DNA of 64,000 bases from Erythrobacter aureus (GTDB taxonomy: Bacteria > Pseudomonadota > Alphaproteobacteria > Sphingomonadales > Sphingomonadaceae). This document shows, one piece after another, positions 27,126 through 36,670 of this stretch; the first letter of the stretch is position 1, and the number at the start of each line of letters is the position of its first letter. Both the position numbers and the translations under genes were made by a program. The DNA lies in contig NZ_CP031357.1 in assembly GCF_003355455.1 (NCBI RefSeq), forward strand, positions 1,776,501-1,840,500, written 5' to 3'. The notes beneath the pieces were generated by a model. That model saw nothing but the letters and a program-made list of their open reading frames with translations, searched no databases and was not told the origin of the DNA.

Positions 27126-28240
27126 CGAATTCCGCTCTTCCGCCTGCGGCAGACGCCGAGGTGAACGAGGACGAACCCCTTGAAGCGCAAACCGACAAGG
27201 GCTGGTCTCCCAATGCGTCGCGGCGCCGGATAGGCGTTGCGGTCCTGTTTATTCTGGCCGGTATCCTCGCAGCGCTCTTTGCCTGGAATCTCCCCCCCTT
27301 TGCGGGTGGCGATGAAACCACGAACAATGCCTATGTCCGTGGCCGGACGACAGTGGTCAGTCCGCAGGTCGCGGGATATCTCGTCGACGTGCCGGTCACC
27401 GATTTCCAACGCGTTGAGAAAGGCGACCTGTTGGCCCGGATCGACGACACGCCGTTCCGGGAAAAAGTGCAGCAAGGTGCGGCCAATACTGCCGCGCAGA
27501 AGGCTTCGCTGGCAAACAGCGACCAGAGCCTGCGGTCGGCCCAGGCCCAAGTCGAGTTGCAGGACGCCGCAGTGGCGAGTGCCCAAGCCGCCTTGAAAAG
27601 GGCGCAGGCGGACATGAACCGTATTGCCGAACTGGTCGGTGAGGGTTCGGTATCCCTGCGTGAGCGCGATCAGGCACGGGCCGCTCTCCAGCAGGCGCAA
27701 GCGGCTGTTCGGCAGGCACGGGCGCAGCGCGCCATCGCGCTCGAGAATGTGCGATCGGTGAATGTGGGCCGACGCGCGCTGGAAGCGCAGGTCGCCGGTG
27801 CCCAGGCCGCCAAGGGGCTCGCCGAGTTCGAACTTTCGCGCACCGAAATCCGTGCATCGCGTCCGGGCCGGCTAAGCGAAGTGACTGCCCGCGTGGGCCA
27901 GTTGGTGACCGCCGGTACGCAGCTCATGTACATCGTCCCGGACGAATTGTGGGTGGTGGCGAATTTCAAGGAAACGCAGACTGCGGACATGGCTGTGGGG
28001 CAACGTGCCACACTCGAAGTGGATGCGCTTGGCGGGCTCGAACTCACCGGGCGCGTTCAAAGCATCGCTCCGGCGGCAAGCAGCGAGTTCAGCCTGGTGA
28101 AACCGGACACTGGCGCAGGCAATTTCGTGAAGGTTCCGCAGCGCATAGCCGTACGCATCGTTATCGATGGCGGTCAGGAGGAGGCGGCGCGACTTGGCCC
28201 TGGGATGTCTGTCATCGCAACCGTTCACACAAAGGATTGA
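27122..28240 (+). CDS. HlyD/EmrA family periplasmic adaptor
   Basis: Membrane-fusion protein of the efflux system, 372 aa. After a charged cytoplasmic leader comes one membrane helix (AVLFILAGILAALFAWNLPPF). A biotinyl-lipoyl half-motif follows (TTVVSPQVAGYLVDVPVTDFQ), then a long Ala/Gln-rich coiled-coil hairpin (about residues 115-215), the second half of the lipoyl domain (ASRPGRLSEVTARVGQLV) and a beta-barrel part. It would link the MFS permease to the NodT-type channel. ATGA overlap with the MFS gene and only two bases to the next start indicate one operon. Confidence 0.93.
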   Translation: MTNSALPPAADAEVNEDEPLEAQTDKGWSPNASRRRIGVAVLFILAGILAALFAWNLPPFAGGDETTNNAYVRGRTTVVSPQVAGYLVDVPVTDFQRVEKGDLLARIDDTPFREKVQQGAANTAAQKASLANSDQSLRSAQAQVELQDAAVASAQAALKRAQADMNRIAELVGEGSVSLRERDQARAALQQAQAAVRQARAQRAIALENVRSVNVGRRALEAQVAGAQAAKGLAEFELSRTEIRASRPGRLSEVTARVGQLVTAGTQLMYIVPDELWVVANFKETQTADMAVGQRATLEVDALGGLELTGRVQSIAPAASSEFSLVKPDTGAGNFVKVPQRIAVRIVIDGGQEEAARLGPGMSVIATVHTKD

Positions 28241-28242
28241 CC

Positions 28243-29610
28243 GTGATCCGCCGAGCCAGTCTTTATCTTGCAACCTCTGCACTGTTCCTGTCCGCTTGCG
28301 CCCCGACGCTGCAGGATGCGCCACCAGGCACGGCAGTTGTTACCCCCGCCGATTGGCGCACGTCGCTGGGCGTGGCCGTGCCTGTCGAAACCCATTGGTG
28401 GGAAAGCTTCGGGGACCCCCAGCTCTCCAGACTTGTCGAGCAAGCACGCCGCAACAATCCCGATGTGCAGCTCGCCGCAGCTAGGGTGGAGGAAGCCCGC
28501 GCTACCGAACGCGGCTCGCGCGGTTTGCTTCTGCCTGCGCTGGGCGTGGGGGTCGACGGCGGTATTCGGCGCGAGGTTTCGCCGTTCGGGCGAGCGCAGG
28601 AATCGGTAGCCGTGCAACCGGCGTTTCGCGCATCCTACGAAGTCGATTTATTCGGCAAGAACGCCGCGCGTATCGATGCGGCGGAGGCGGGTGTGGCTGC
28701 GAGTGTCGCTGGCGCCGAAGCCGCGCGCCTATCGGTGACAGCAGCCGCAGCCAGCGGCTACATCACCTTGCTCGCACTCGACGCTCGTCTGGCGGTGCTC
28801 GAACAGACTCTCGACGCTCGTGGCCAGGCACGCAAATTTGCGCGCGACCGGGCCGAAGTCGGCTACACCTCGCAACTCGAATTGCGACAGGCCGAGGCCG
28901 AATACCAGGCGACGGCGCAACTGGTTCCCCAGCTCAAAGCGCAGATCGCGCGGCAGGAAAACGCCCTTGCAGTGCTGACCGGCCGGTTGCCGGGTGAAAT
29001 CGAGCGCGGCGGGACTTTCAACGATTTGCGCGCGCCCGCACCTCCGGCAGCTCTTCCATCCGAGCTCTTGCGGCGTCGGCCCGACATTGCCGCTGCGGAA
29101 TATCGGATCGTGGCCGCGGATGCGAATATGCGCGCGGCCCGAGCCGATTTCCTGCCGTCGATCGATCTCGGTGCCCAAGCAGGCGTCGCCCTGTCGGATC
29201 TGCTCGCCAACCCCATCGGCATCTGGTCACTCGGCGGCAGTATCCTGGCGCCGATCTTTCAAGGCGGGCGGCTCGAAGCTCAACTCGAAGGCGCCACCGC
29301 GCAGCGCGACCAAGCGGCATGGGCCTATCGTTCGACCGTGCTCAATGCCTTGCGGGAAGTGGAGGACCGCATGGCGGTACTGGCGCATCTCGGTGAACAG
29401 GAAACCGCCCTTCAGGCCCAGCGCGCGGCGGTTGCCGATGCGCTACGCCATGCCCGCAATCGGTATCGAGCGGGCTACACACCCTATATCGAGCAGGTCG
29501 ATGCCCAGCGTGCCTTGCTGGGCGTGGAGCTCTCGCTCGTCCAGACGAGGGCGGACGAACTCACCACGCTTGTCGGGCTGTATCAGGCAGTCGGCGGCGC
29601 GCCTGGCTAA
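28243..29610 (+). CDS. NodT/OprM family outer-membrane efflux lipoprotein
   Basis: Outer-membrane channel of the tripartite pump, 455 aa. GTG 28243 is preferred: AAAGGA lies at 28231-28236 and the protein then begins with a lipoprotein signal peptide (LFLSAC, Cys19). The open frame upstream is HlyD read in another frame. Two OEP repeats are visible, with family landmarks WWESFGDPQL, VGLYQAVGG near the end, LLRRRPDIAAAEYRIVAADAN and GGSILAPIFQGGRL. It closes the efflux operon. Confidence 0.93.
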   Translation: MIRRASLYLATSALFLSACAPTLQDAPPGTAVVTPADWRTSLGVAVPVETHWWESFGDPQLSRLVEQARRNNPDVQLAAARVEEARATERGSRGLLLPALGVGVDGGIRREVSPFGRAQESVAVQPAFRASYEVDLFGKNAARIDAAEAGVAASVAGAEAARLSVTAAAASGYITLLALDARLAVLEQTLDARGQARKFARDRAEVGYTSQLELRQAEAEYQATAQLVPQLKAQIARQENALAVLTGRLPGEIERGGTFNDLRAPAPPAALPSELLRRRPDIAAAEYRIVAADANMRAARADFLPSIDLGAQAGVALSDLLANPIGIWSLGGSILAPIFQGGRLEAQLEGATAQRDQAAWAYRSTVLNALREVEDRMAVLAHLGEQETALQAQRAAVADALRHARNRYRAGYTPYIEQVDAQRALLGVELSLVQTRADELTTLVGLYQAVGGAPG

Positions 29611-29694
29611 GCAGGACCGGCGTGCCGTTTCTCGGCGCAGCAGGAAATCCGGTGGACAATTGACGCCTGCGGGGCAGGGACCTAGCATTTTGCG

Positions 29695-30708
29695 ATGCCA
29701 GGACGAGCTTCCATCGGTGAGGGTGAGCATCGCGATCCGGCGGATGGCGCATCCGCCATCGATCCCGATCTGTCGCCCTGCGAATATTTCGGCATGATGC
29801 GGGTGCGGCTGGCGGAAATCGAGGACGAGACCTGCGCCTTGTCGAGCAGGCCGCTCTTGCTCGGTGCGACCAATCTCGTTGGCGAACGTATTCGCGATGC
29901 GGCCAGCCTCGCCGATGCCATGCGCCTTTCCGCGCAGACTTACAATCTCCTCCACGGCGGGAGCTACAATCGTATCGAACGACAGGGCAACCGCATCCTC
30001 TACCGGATGGACGATGCCGAATTTCCCTTCACCTTCGCTGGCGGCCCTTCGACCCGCGCGACGGTGATGGAGGGGGTCCTGATCTTCGTTCACACATTGC
30101 TGGAGATGTGGGCAGGACGCGAGCTGACCTCGCATCTGCGCGCGGTACACAGTCGCCGGTCCCGGCGCGGAGGCGATGCCATGCTGGGCTACTGGTCGGT
30201 GCCCGTCCGATTGGGAGCGCCAGCCTATATGCTTGAATACGCCGGAACGGCAGGCGATCTCGCCCCTGGCTCTACGGCTCAGACGCTCGATTCAATCGAC
30301 GTCTATGATCGCATCCTGACCTCTCTGGCTCGCTCGGATGGAGCGGATGCACACCAGCCGGGCGACTTGGTCTCAAGAGTTCGCAGCAAGCTTGAAAGCG
30401 GGCTGGACGATCAGGGCCAGGTCGCAAGAGCACTCGGCATGAGCGTGGCCTCCCTGCGCCGAAAGCTATCCGAGACCGGCCATGGTTTCCGCCAGCTCCG
30501 GGCCGAGATGCTCGATCGCCGCGCGAGGCGCCTGCTGGGGGCGGGGCGCTCGCCGGAAGCGGTCGCCGACCTGCTCGGTTTTGCCGACGCGCGCAGTTTT
30601 GCGCGGGCCTTCAAGCAATGGACCGGAACGACCCCCGCGCGCTTTGCCGCCGATACTTTGAGCGAAAATGTCCTCTCTGATTGCGCGAGCGCGTCCTCGA
30701 CACCGTAG
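29695..30708 (+). CDS. AraC-family transcriptional regulator
   Basis: A 337-aa activator. The N-terminal two thirds are of the arabinose-binding-like type found in OruR/ArgR-like AraC proteins (AMRLSAQTYNLLHGG). The C-terminal DNA-binding domain has two helix-turn-helices: VARALGMSVASLRRKLSETGH and EAVADLLGFADARSFARAFKQW, followed by the usual GTTPARF. It lies 69 bases upstream of a TonB receptor gene on the same strand, so it probably activates that receptor and the two hydrolase genes when their substrate or a product is present. That is inference from order. Confidence 0.92.
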   Translation: MPGRASIGEGEHRDPADGASAIDPDLSPCEYFGMMRVRLAEIEDETCALSSRPLLLGATNLVGERIRDAASLADAMRLSAQTYNLLHGGSYNRIERQGNRILYRMDDAEFPFTFAGGPSTRATVMEGVLIFVHTLLEMWAGRELTSHLRAVHSRRSRRGGDAMLGYWSVPVRLGAPAYMLEYAGTAGDLAPGSTAQTLDSIDVYDRILTSLARSDGADAHQPGDLVSRVRSKLESGLDDQGQVARALGMSVASLRRKLSETGHGFRQLRAEMLDRRARRLLGAGRSPEAVADLLGFADARSFARAFKQWTGTTPARFAADTLSENVLSDCASASSTP

Positions 30709-30777
30709 CCGGCTTCCGCGCACTGTCTCCCGTAAATAACGGACGCCGAATAGACGCGGCCGAATGGGAGGACATCT

Positions 30778-33048
30778 ATGAATATCGCGAAAAAGCGGGC
30801 GCGTCTCGTAAGCACCCTGTGTGCCACTACGGCCCTGATCCAAGCCCTGCCGGCCTTGGCGCAGCAGGAAATGCCGACTGCCGAACCGACTGCCGAGGAA
30901 GCGAACACCATCATCGTGACAGCCCGTCGGCGAGAGGAATCGCTTCAGGAAGTGCCCATCGCGATTTCCGCCTTTGACGACGAAGCGCTTTCCAACCTCC
31001 AGGCGGATACGCTGTCGGGTATCCAGTATGCCACGCCCAATCTGTATCTCGACCAGGGCGATGCCGGTAATGCCGTTATCTATATCCGCGGTGTCGGCCA
31101 GAACGATTCGCTCGCCTTCGCCGATCCCGGGGTCGGCGTCTATGTCGACGATGTCTTCATCGCTCGCTCGCAGGCGGCGTTTCTCGAACTGTTCGATGTG
31201 GAACGGATCGAGGTCCTGCGTGGGCCGCAGGGCACGCTTTACGGCCGCAACACGATCGGCGGTGCGATCAAGTTCGTGTCCACCCGGCCGACCAATTACC
31301 TGTCGGGATATATGGAGGCGGGGGCTGGCAATTTCGGTTTCGTCACCGCCAAGGGCCGGATCAGCGGCCCGATCGCGGGAGATGTGCTGAAAGGCAAACT
31401 GGCCGCAGCCTATACCAAGCGGAACGGGTATGCGCGCAACAGCGTCACCGGCCAAGATGACGGCGATGTCGAAACGTTTGCGGGCCGCGCGACCCTGCTG
31501 TTCCAGCCGACCGACACTCTCGAATTCCTGCTCAGCGGCGATGTTCGGATCGACCGGCCGGATACCTCGCGCAGCCCCGTGCGCGAAACGCCGATCACCG
31601 GTTTCGATGGGACGGGCAACATCACCTATCCCGCATCGGACGATCCCTACCGCGTCGATGTAAATGCCAACGGTCTCAACGATCAGACCGGCTATGGGTT
31701 CGCGCTGACCAGCCGGTTCGATGCCAGCGACCGGATCACGCTGGAATCGATCACGGCTTTCCGGTCGTTCGAATTCGACCTGAATCTCGACACCGATGGA
31801 TCGCCCTTGCCCATCCTCGATATCCTGCTGCTTCAGGAACAGGAACAGTTCAGCCAGGAACTGCGGCTGACCTATGACGATCGGGACCGGTTCAGCCTGA
31901 CTGCTGGCCTGTATTATTTCCACGATGACGACACGACCTTTTCAGGGGTCGATAATGGCGCGGCAACATTGTTCGGCTTTCCGGTCACCGCTTTCGGGTT
32001 CCCGACATCCAGCCTGGCGGAAACCCGCCAGAAGACCGATAGCTATGCGATCTTCGCCGACCTCACCTATGCGCTAACCCCGCGGCTCACCCTCTCGGCC
32101 GGCGCGCGCTATACCTGGGAAAACCGCACCTCGGCGCGCTTGTTCGAGAACATCTTCGATCCCACGGTCTCGGTAATCGAGAACACGCCCGATTTCCTGA
32201 CGGGCGTAGGTGTAGCCGGAACCCCGATCTCCGGCGAGGCGAGCTTCGAGGCCTTCACGCCCCGCGCTTCGATCAGCTATGACGTGACATCGGATGCCAT
32301 GGTCTACCTGTCCGCCTCGCGCGGGTTCAAGAGCGGCGGGTTCGACGGGCGCGCGAATACCGATTTCGGGTTCAGGCCGTTCCGTCCGGAATATGTCTGG
32401 AGCTACGAGGCAGGGGCGAAGACGAGCTGGCTCGATGGCCGCCTGATGGTGAATGCAGCGCTGTTCTATAACGATTATACCGATGTTCAGGTGACGTCCT
32501 TCGGCTCCGATCCCGTGACCGGCGTATTCGTCAGCCTGTTCACCAATGCCGCGTCGTCGCGCGCTTATGGCGCCGAACTCGAGCTCTCCGCCCGCCCGAC
32601 CGACGAGCTAACCCTGACCGGATCGCTCGGTCTGCTCGATGCGAAGTATCGTGAATTCGATATTCTGGTCGGCGGTGCGGTTACCGACGTCAGCGACAGG
32701 CGCCCGGTCAACGCGCCCGATTTCAACGCCAGCCTCGGCGCGACCTGGCAGCGGCCGATATCCGACAATCTGGCTCTGACAATCCATATCGACGGATCGT
32801 ACCGGTCGGAAGTGGCGACGGAGATCACGGATTCTCCAGTGCTGCGCCAACCGGGCTATGAACGCATCAACGGGTTCGTGGCCATCGGCGATCTGGACGA
32901 ACGCTGGGAACTTCGTGCCGGTGTGGAGAATCTCACCGACAATGCCGTGCGCGTTCAGGGCTTCAACCTGGCCGATTTTCCGGGGGTGCAGCTTGGCTTC
33001 TACGGCGCGCCGGCAACCTACGATCTGCGTTTCGTCCTGCGCTTCTGA
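30778..33048 (+). CDS. TonB-dependent outer-membrane receptor (large, 756 aa)
   Basis: A signal peptide ending ALPALAQQ, a TonB-box-like NTIIVTARRREE, a plug with QEVPIAISAFDDEAL, IYIRGVGQND and VLRGPQGTLYGRNTIGGAIKF, and a barrel ending in RFVLRF. This sequence type, with the ARRREESLQEVPIAI start, is greatly expanded in sphingomonads and related bacteria for organic substrates as well as iron chelates. GGGAGGA precedes ATG 30778. The stop and the next gene's start overlap as TGATG, tying receptor and esterase expression together. Uptake of an ester-bearing molecule is the simplest reading. Confidence 0.93.
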   Translation: MNIAKKRARLVSTLCATTALIQALPALAQQEMPTAEPTAEEANTIIVTARRREESLQEVPIAISAFDDEALSNLQADTLSGIQYATPNLYLDQGDAGNAVIYIRGVGQNDSLAFADPGVGVYVDDVFIARSQAAFLELFDVERIEVLRGPQGTLYGRNTIGGAIKFVSTRPTNYLSGYMEAGAGNFGFVTAKGRISGPIAGDVLKGKLAAAYTKRNGYARNSVTGQDDGDVETFAGRATLLFQPTDTLEFLLSGDVRIDRPDTSRSPVRETPITGFDGTGNITYPASDDPYRVDVNANGLNDQTGYGFALTSRFDASDRITLESITAFRSFEFDLNLDTDGSPLPILDILLLQEQEQFSQELRLTYDDRDRFSLTAGLYYFHDDDTTFSGVDNGAATLFGFPVTAFGFPTSSLAETRQKTDSYAIFADLTYALTPRLTLSAGARYTWENRTSARLFENIFDPTVSVIENTPDFLTGVGVAGTPISGEASFEAFTPRASISYDVTSDAMVYLSASRGFKSGGFDGRANTDFGFRPFRPEYVWSYEAGAKTSWLDGRLMVNAALFYNDYTDVQVTSFGSDPVTGVFVSLFTNAASSRAYGAELELSARPTDELTLTGSLGLLDAKYREFDILVGGAVTDVSDRRPVNAPDFNASLGATWQRPISDNLALTIHIDGSYRSEVATEITDSPVLRQPGYERINGFVAIGDLDERWELRAGVENLTDNAVRVQGFNLADFPGVQLGFYGAPATYDLRFVLRF

Positions 33049-34052
33049 TGACCCGGACCACGCCTGAGGAACAGGGACCGCTGGACCGGCAGTCCCGGGC
33101 GCTGCTGCGCGATTACGATGCGATGCGCAGCGAATGGACGCCGCGCATCGAAGCGGAAGGCATGGCGGCGTCGAGAGCTTTCGCCGATGCCGTCTTCGAT
33201 CGCTTTCGCGGTCCCGATCGCGACATCGCACCGGCGAAAGTCGTCGATCTCGCTGTGCCCTGCGGCGATGGGGAACGCAGTGCGCGGCTTTATCGGCCGG
33301 CGATTGCCGATGGCGCACCCGCACCGCTGGCGCTGTTCCTTCATGGGGGCGGCTGGTCGCTCGGGGGAATTCCCGCCTATGACGGGCTGGCCGGTTCGCT
33401 GGCTGCGCTGAGCAAGATTGCTATCCTCAGCCTCGATTACCGGCTTTCTCCCGAACACCGCTTCCCCGACGGACTGAACGATGCGTTATGCGCGCTCGAT
33501 TGGCTCCATCGCCACGGCGCGAGCATCGGCGGCGATCCCGATCGGCTCGCGGTAATCGGTGACAGTGCCGGGGGTAATCTCGCCGCCGTGCTCGCACGGG
33601 AATCCGCCCTCGGCCATGCTCCGCCTCTGGCCTGTCAGGTCCTGATCTATCCGATGACCGACATTGCCAGCGCTCACGCCACCTTTCCGTCTCGTATGCG
33701 GTTCGGGCAGGGCGACTATTTCCTGGTCAGCGAAGCGATCGAATTTGCGCGTGACAATTACCTCGGCAAAAATGTCGGCCTGGCGGGCGATCCGCGCATC
33801 TCGCCGCTGCTTGCACCCGTCCCCGCGAATCTGGCCCCCGCGATGATCGTGACGGCAGGGTGCGATCCCTTGCGCGACGAAGCCATCGCCTATCACGACA
33901 AGCTTCGGGCCGCCGGTGTCGACAGTGTCCATCACTGTGCCGAGGAGACCATTCACGCCTTCCTGTCTTTCGGAGTGCTCGACACCGCTCAGGACATGCG
34001 TCGCAGGATCGCCGATTACCTTTATCGGAAGATGGAGTTCGCAAAACCATAG
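33048..34052 (+). CDS. Alpha/beta hydrolase, hormone-sensitive-lipase (HSL) family esterase
   Basis: A 334-aa cytoplasmic carboxylesterase. The family IV signature is complete: HGGGW (residues 99-103, oxyanion hole), GDSAGG with nucleophile Ser173, the acid in CDPLRDEA (Asp273) and catalytic His in ETIHAF (His303). No signal peptide. It starts one base inside the stop of the TonB receptor gene, so it probably hydrolyses what that receptor imports, after transfer across the inner membrane. Confidence 0.92.
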   Translation: MTRTTPEEQGPLDRQSRALLRDYDAMRSEWTPRIEAEGMAASRAFADAVFDRFRGPDRDIAPAKVVDLAVPCGDGERSARLYRPAIADGAPAPLALFLHGGGWSLGGIPAYDGLAGSLAALSKIAILSLDYRLSPEHRFPDGLNDALCALDWLHRHGASIGGDPDRLAVIGDSAGGNLAAVLARESALGHAPPLACQVLIYPMTDIASAHATFPSRMRFGQGDYFLVSEAIEFARDNYLGKNVGLAGDPRISPLLAPVPANLAPAMIVTAGCDPLRDEAIAYHDKLRAAGVDSVHHCAEETIHAFLSFGVLDTAQDMRRRIADYLYRKMEFAKP

Positions 34053-34074
34053 GGCAATCTGAAGGAGAGGGACG

Positions 34075-35295
34075 ATGAAGCATGTTTGGAAACTATTGCT
34101 GGCGCTGGGTGCGCTGGCGTGGGGGCCATCTACCCATGCCGGATCGACCACGCTGGAGGCGACATACTCCAGCGGTATCGATAATGGATGGGTGCGGGTC
34201 GAACGGTGGCGCGACACTCTGACGGCCTTTACTCAGGAAAGCTTCCCCACCGACGGGCGCGGCGATCAGACGGGCCAACGGGCGACTTTTTTCGGAACGG
34301 CCCGGCCGCACAGCTCGCGATTTCTTCTCTACTATGCCCCCAATTGGAACGTGGGTACGAAAGTGCCGGTGCTGCTGGTGCATGGCGCCAACCAGGATGC
34401 CGATCTTGCCTGGGCCGATCCGAACGAGGCGGGCAGTTACGGCTGCGGCCGATCGAGCTGCCCGTCGACAGGTCTAATGCAGGATCTGTCGAGCCGGGGC
34501 TACCGCGTCTTCGCTCTCGGACTGCCGCACAAGAATGGCGATGGCTACTTCTGGTCGGAGCAGATCGCCGATGCGATCGCCATCATCAAGTCTCGCACCG
34601 GCGCAGGCCAGGTCGACGTGGTCGCCTGGTCGAAGGCTGCATCGAACGCGCGCATGTATATCTCGGGCGTGCGCAAATCATGGGGCACGGCCTATCGCGG
34701 CGACGTCCGCCGTCTGATCCTGCTGGGATCGGCCAACAATGGTATCGACCTGTCCTTCCGCCATGGATGGACCTTCAGCCTGACCGTCTATCCCGCCTGC
34801 GGCGGCGTGATCAACGGACCGACACCGCACGACAAGCTGATCTGCTATGGTTTCTGGCGCTCCGGCTCGGAATGGACTTATGATTCGCCCTATTTCCCGG
34901 GCTCGGCCCAGTTGCTCAAGGACTGGAGCGGCACCTATGGATTGCCGACTTACGAACAGGATTGGTACACCACGTTCCACGGTGGACAGGGCTTCTACAG
35001 TGCCGGGCCGGGCCTCGCCGCTTATCTGTCCAAATCGCTGGTTGACGTGATCCGTCAGGCGCCGTCGCCCTCGGCTGTGCGGATCCACAATATCTGCGGT
35101 AACCAGGCCGACATAGCTCTTCTGCACAACGAACATACCGGACCTTCGGACGGGGTGGTCTTCATTTCGAGTTGCCGCGACACGACCGGGATGACGACGC
35201 ATGGCGGCAGCGTTACGACAGCGGTGAACCACTTGGAACTGGGATGGGTCAGCACGTCGACCAGCTATGTCAGGCAATACCTATCGGCGCCTTGA
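34075..35295 (+). CDS. Secreted lipase-like alpha/beta hydrolase with unusual nucleophile elbow
   Basis: A 406-aa protein with a Sec signal peptide (cleavage after THA, about residue 22). The fold matches the lipase class 2 / LipA-like group: VPVLLVHGANQDADLAW (His-Gly 103-104), a nucleophile region VDVVAWSKAASNARMYI, and probable acid and base at Asp359 (PSDGVVFISS) and His386 (VNHLELGW). The elbow reads A-W-S-K-A (Ser186), not G-x-S-x-G or A-x-S-x-G, so activity may be altered. Several paired Cys and many aromatics suggest a stable extracytoplasmic enzyme. It is preceded by GGAGAGGG and follows the HSL esterase by 22 bases, making it the last gene of the cluster. Confidence 0.78.
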   Translation: MKHVWKLLLALGALAWGPSTHAGSTTLEATYSSGIDNGWVRVERWRDTLTAFTQESFPTDGRGDQTGQRATFFGTARPHSSRFLLYYAPNWNVGTKVPVLLVHGANQDADLAWADPNEAGSYGCGRSSCPSTGLMQDLSSRGYRVFALGLPHKNGDGYFWSEQIADAIAIIKSRTGAGQVDVVAWSKAASNARMYISGVRKSWGTAYRGDVRRLILLGSANNGIDLSFRHGWTFSLTVYPACGGVINGPTPHDKLICYGFWRSGSEWTYDSPYFPGSAQLLKDWSGTYGLPTYEQDWYTTFHGGQGFYSAGPGLAAYLSKSLVDVIRQAPSPSAVRIHNICGNQADIALLHNEHTGPSDGVVFISSCRDTTGMTTHGGSVTTAVNHLELGWVSTSTSYVRQYLSAP

Positions 35296-35446
35296 TCCGA
35301 AAAAAAACGCGCGCTTGAGCCGGGCGAGGGGGCTGCGACGTCGCTTTAGACGAAGCACAAGCCACCCGCGCGGCTCCGCATCCATTCCCAAGCCGCAGTC
35401 GGCTGTGGTTCAGGCCTCACCGGAAACCGCGCAAGTACTTGAAAAA

Positions 35447-35523
35447 TGGTCGGGGAGAGAGGATTCGAACCTCCGGCCCCTGCCTCCCGAAGACAGTGCT
35501 CTACCAGGCTGAGCTACTCCCCG
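35447..35523 (-). tRNA. tRNA-Pro (CGG)
   Basis: On the minus strand the acceptor stem CGGGGAG pairs with CTCCCCG, followed by discriminator A and CCA. The D-arm has GCTCAGCCTGGTAGAGC, and the T-arm has GGTTCGAATCC. The anticodon stem is CTGTC/GGCAG with loop TTCGGGA, giving anticodon CGG (reads CCG). Length is 77 nt. About 150 bases upstream of it, after the lipase gene, contain no gene I can support. Confidence 0.95.
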
Positions 35524-35664
35524 ACCGGATCGGACCGGGCCATCTGCGAAGGCCACGGCTGCGAGGCAGGCGCGCCCTATAGGTGTGGATTGAGGGCCGT
35601 GCAAGCGGGCAATTTGCACAAATCGGCATTACAGCGGCGTGACACATCCAGCGAGACTAAAACC

Positions 35665-36591
35665 GTGCCCGGACCGCACTTCGAACAGCAATATCTCGAC
35701 CTCATGCGCAGGATCTGGCGCGAGGGAGGCGAGCGTAAAGACCGAACCGGCATCGGCACCCGGTCGATCTTCGGCGCGACTCTGCGGTTCGACCTCGCGG
35801 GCGGCGCGATGCCGCTGATCACGACCAAGCGTGTCTATTGGAAGACCGCCACGCGCGAGTTGCTCTGGTTCCTCACCGGGGCCACCAACATCCGCCCGCT
35901 GGTGCTCCAGAACGTCAAAATCTGGAACGAGTGGCCACATGCTCGCTACGTCGAGGAGACGGGCGACGAGATCGCACTCGACATCTTCGTCGAACGAGTC
36001 AGGGAAGACGAGGAGTTCGCAGCCAAGTGGGGCGATCTCGGCCCCATCTATGGTAAACAGTGGGTGGATTGGCCCACTTACCAGCCGGTTGCCGGAGGGC
36101 TGTTCCGCAAGGGGCCGGGCATCAATCAGGTCGCCGAGGTGGTCGATTCGCTGAGAGACAATCCGGGTAGCCGCCGACACATCATCGAGGGATGGAACGT
36201 CGCCGAGGTGCCGCAGATGGCGCTGCCACCGTGTCACAAGACATACCAGTTCCATGTCGAGGGCAATCGCCTGAACTGCCTGCTCTACCAGCGCAGTTGT
36301 GATGTCGCACTCGGCCTCCCGTTCAACCTGTGGTCGGCGGCGTTGCTGCAGTGCATGATTGCACAGCAGGTCGATCTCGAACCGGGCGAGCTGGTCTGGA
36401 TGGGGGGCGATACGCATCTCTATCTCAATCACGAAGATCTGATCCGCGAGCAGCTTTCACGGGAACCGCAAGGCGCTCCGCGGCTTGAAATAGTGCGGCG
36501 CCCGCCTTCGATCTTCGACTATGCGATCGAGGATTTCGCGGTTCACGACTACGCGCCGCACGGGCCAATCAAAGCGCCCGTCGCGGTGTGA
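35665..36591 (+). CDS. thyA: Thymidylate synthase ThyA
   Basis: Makes dTMP from dUMP with methylenetetrahydrofolate. Its 308 aa is longer than the 264-aa E. coli enzyme because of an extra stretch in the small domain (around residues 88-120), as in the Lactobacillus-type long ThyA. Signatures: KDRTGIGTRSIFG, catalytic Cys190 in ALPPCHKTYQF, and QRSCDVALGLPFN. No ATG fits. GTG 35665 gives MPGPHFEQQYLDLM, which lines up with the family start, while the frame further upstream runs through the tRNA. fau, which also serves folate metabolism, lies 5 kb away. Confidence 0.95.
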   Translation: MPGPHFEQQYLDLMRRIWREGGERKDRTGIGTRSIFGATLRFDLAGGAMPLITTKRVYWKTATRELLWFLTGATNIRPLVLQNVKIWNEWPHARYVEETGDEIALDIFVERVREDEEFAAKWGDLGPIYGKQWVDWPTYQPVAGGLFRKGPGINQVAEVVDSLRDNPGSRRHIIEGWNVAEVPQMALPPCHKTYQFHVEGNRLNCLLYQRSCDVALGLPFNLWSAALLQCMIAQQVDLEPGELVWMGGDTHLYLNHEDLIREQLSREPQGAPRLEIVRRPPSIFDYAIEDFAVHDYAPHGPIKAPVAV

Positions 36592-36603
36592 TGCGGCGAT
36601 GAC

Positions 36604-36632
36604 TTGACCGTTTCCCACCGGTGAAATAAAAT
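36604..36632 (+). promoter_or_regulatory. Sigma-70 type promoter of the branched-chain dehydrogenase operon
   Basis: TTGACC (-35) at 36604-36609, a 17-base spacer and TAAAAT (-10) at 36627-36632 lie 39 bases before the E1-alpha start. This is the clearest consensus promoter in the window. Confidence 0.6.
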
Positions 36633-36670
36633 AACGCGCAAGCGTAAGATTGCGTCTGGGAGACGATTCT

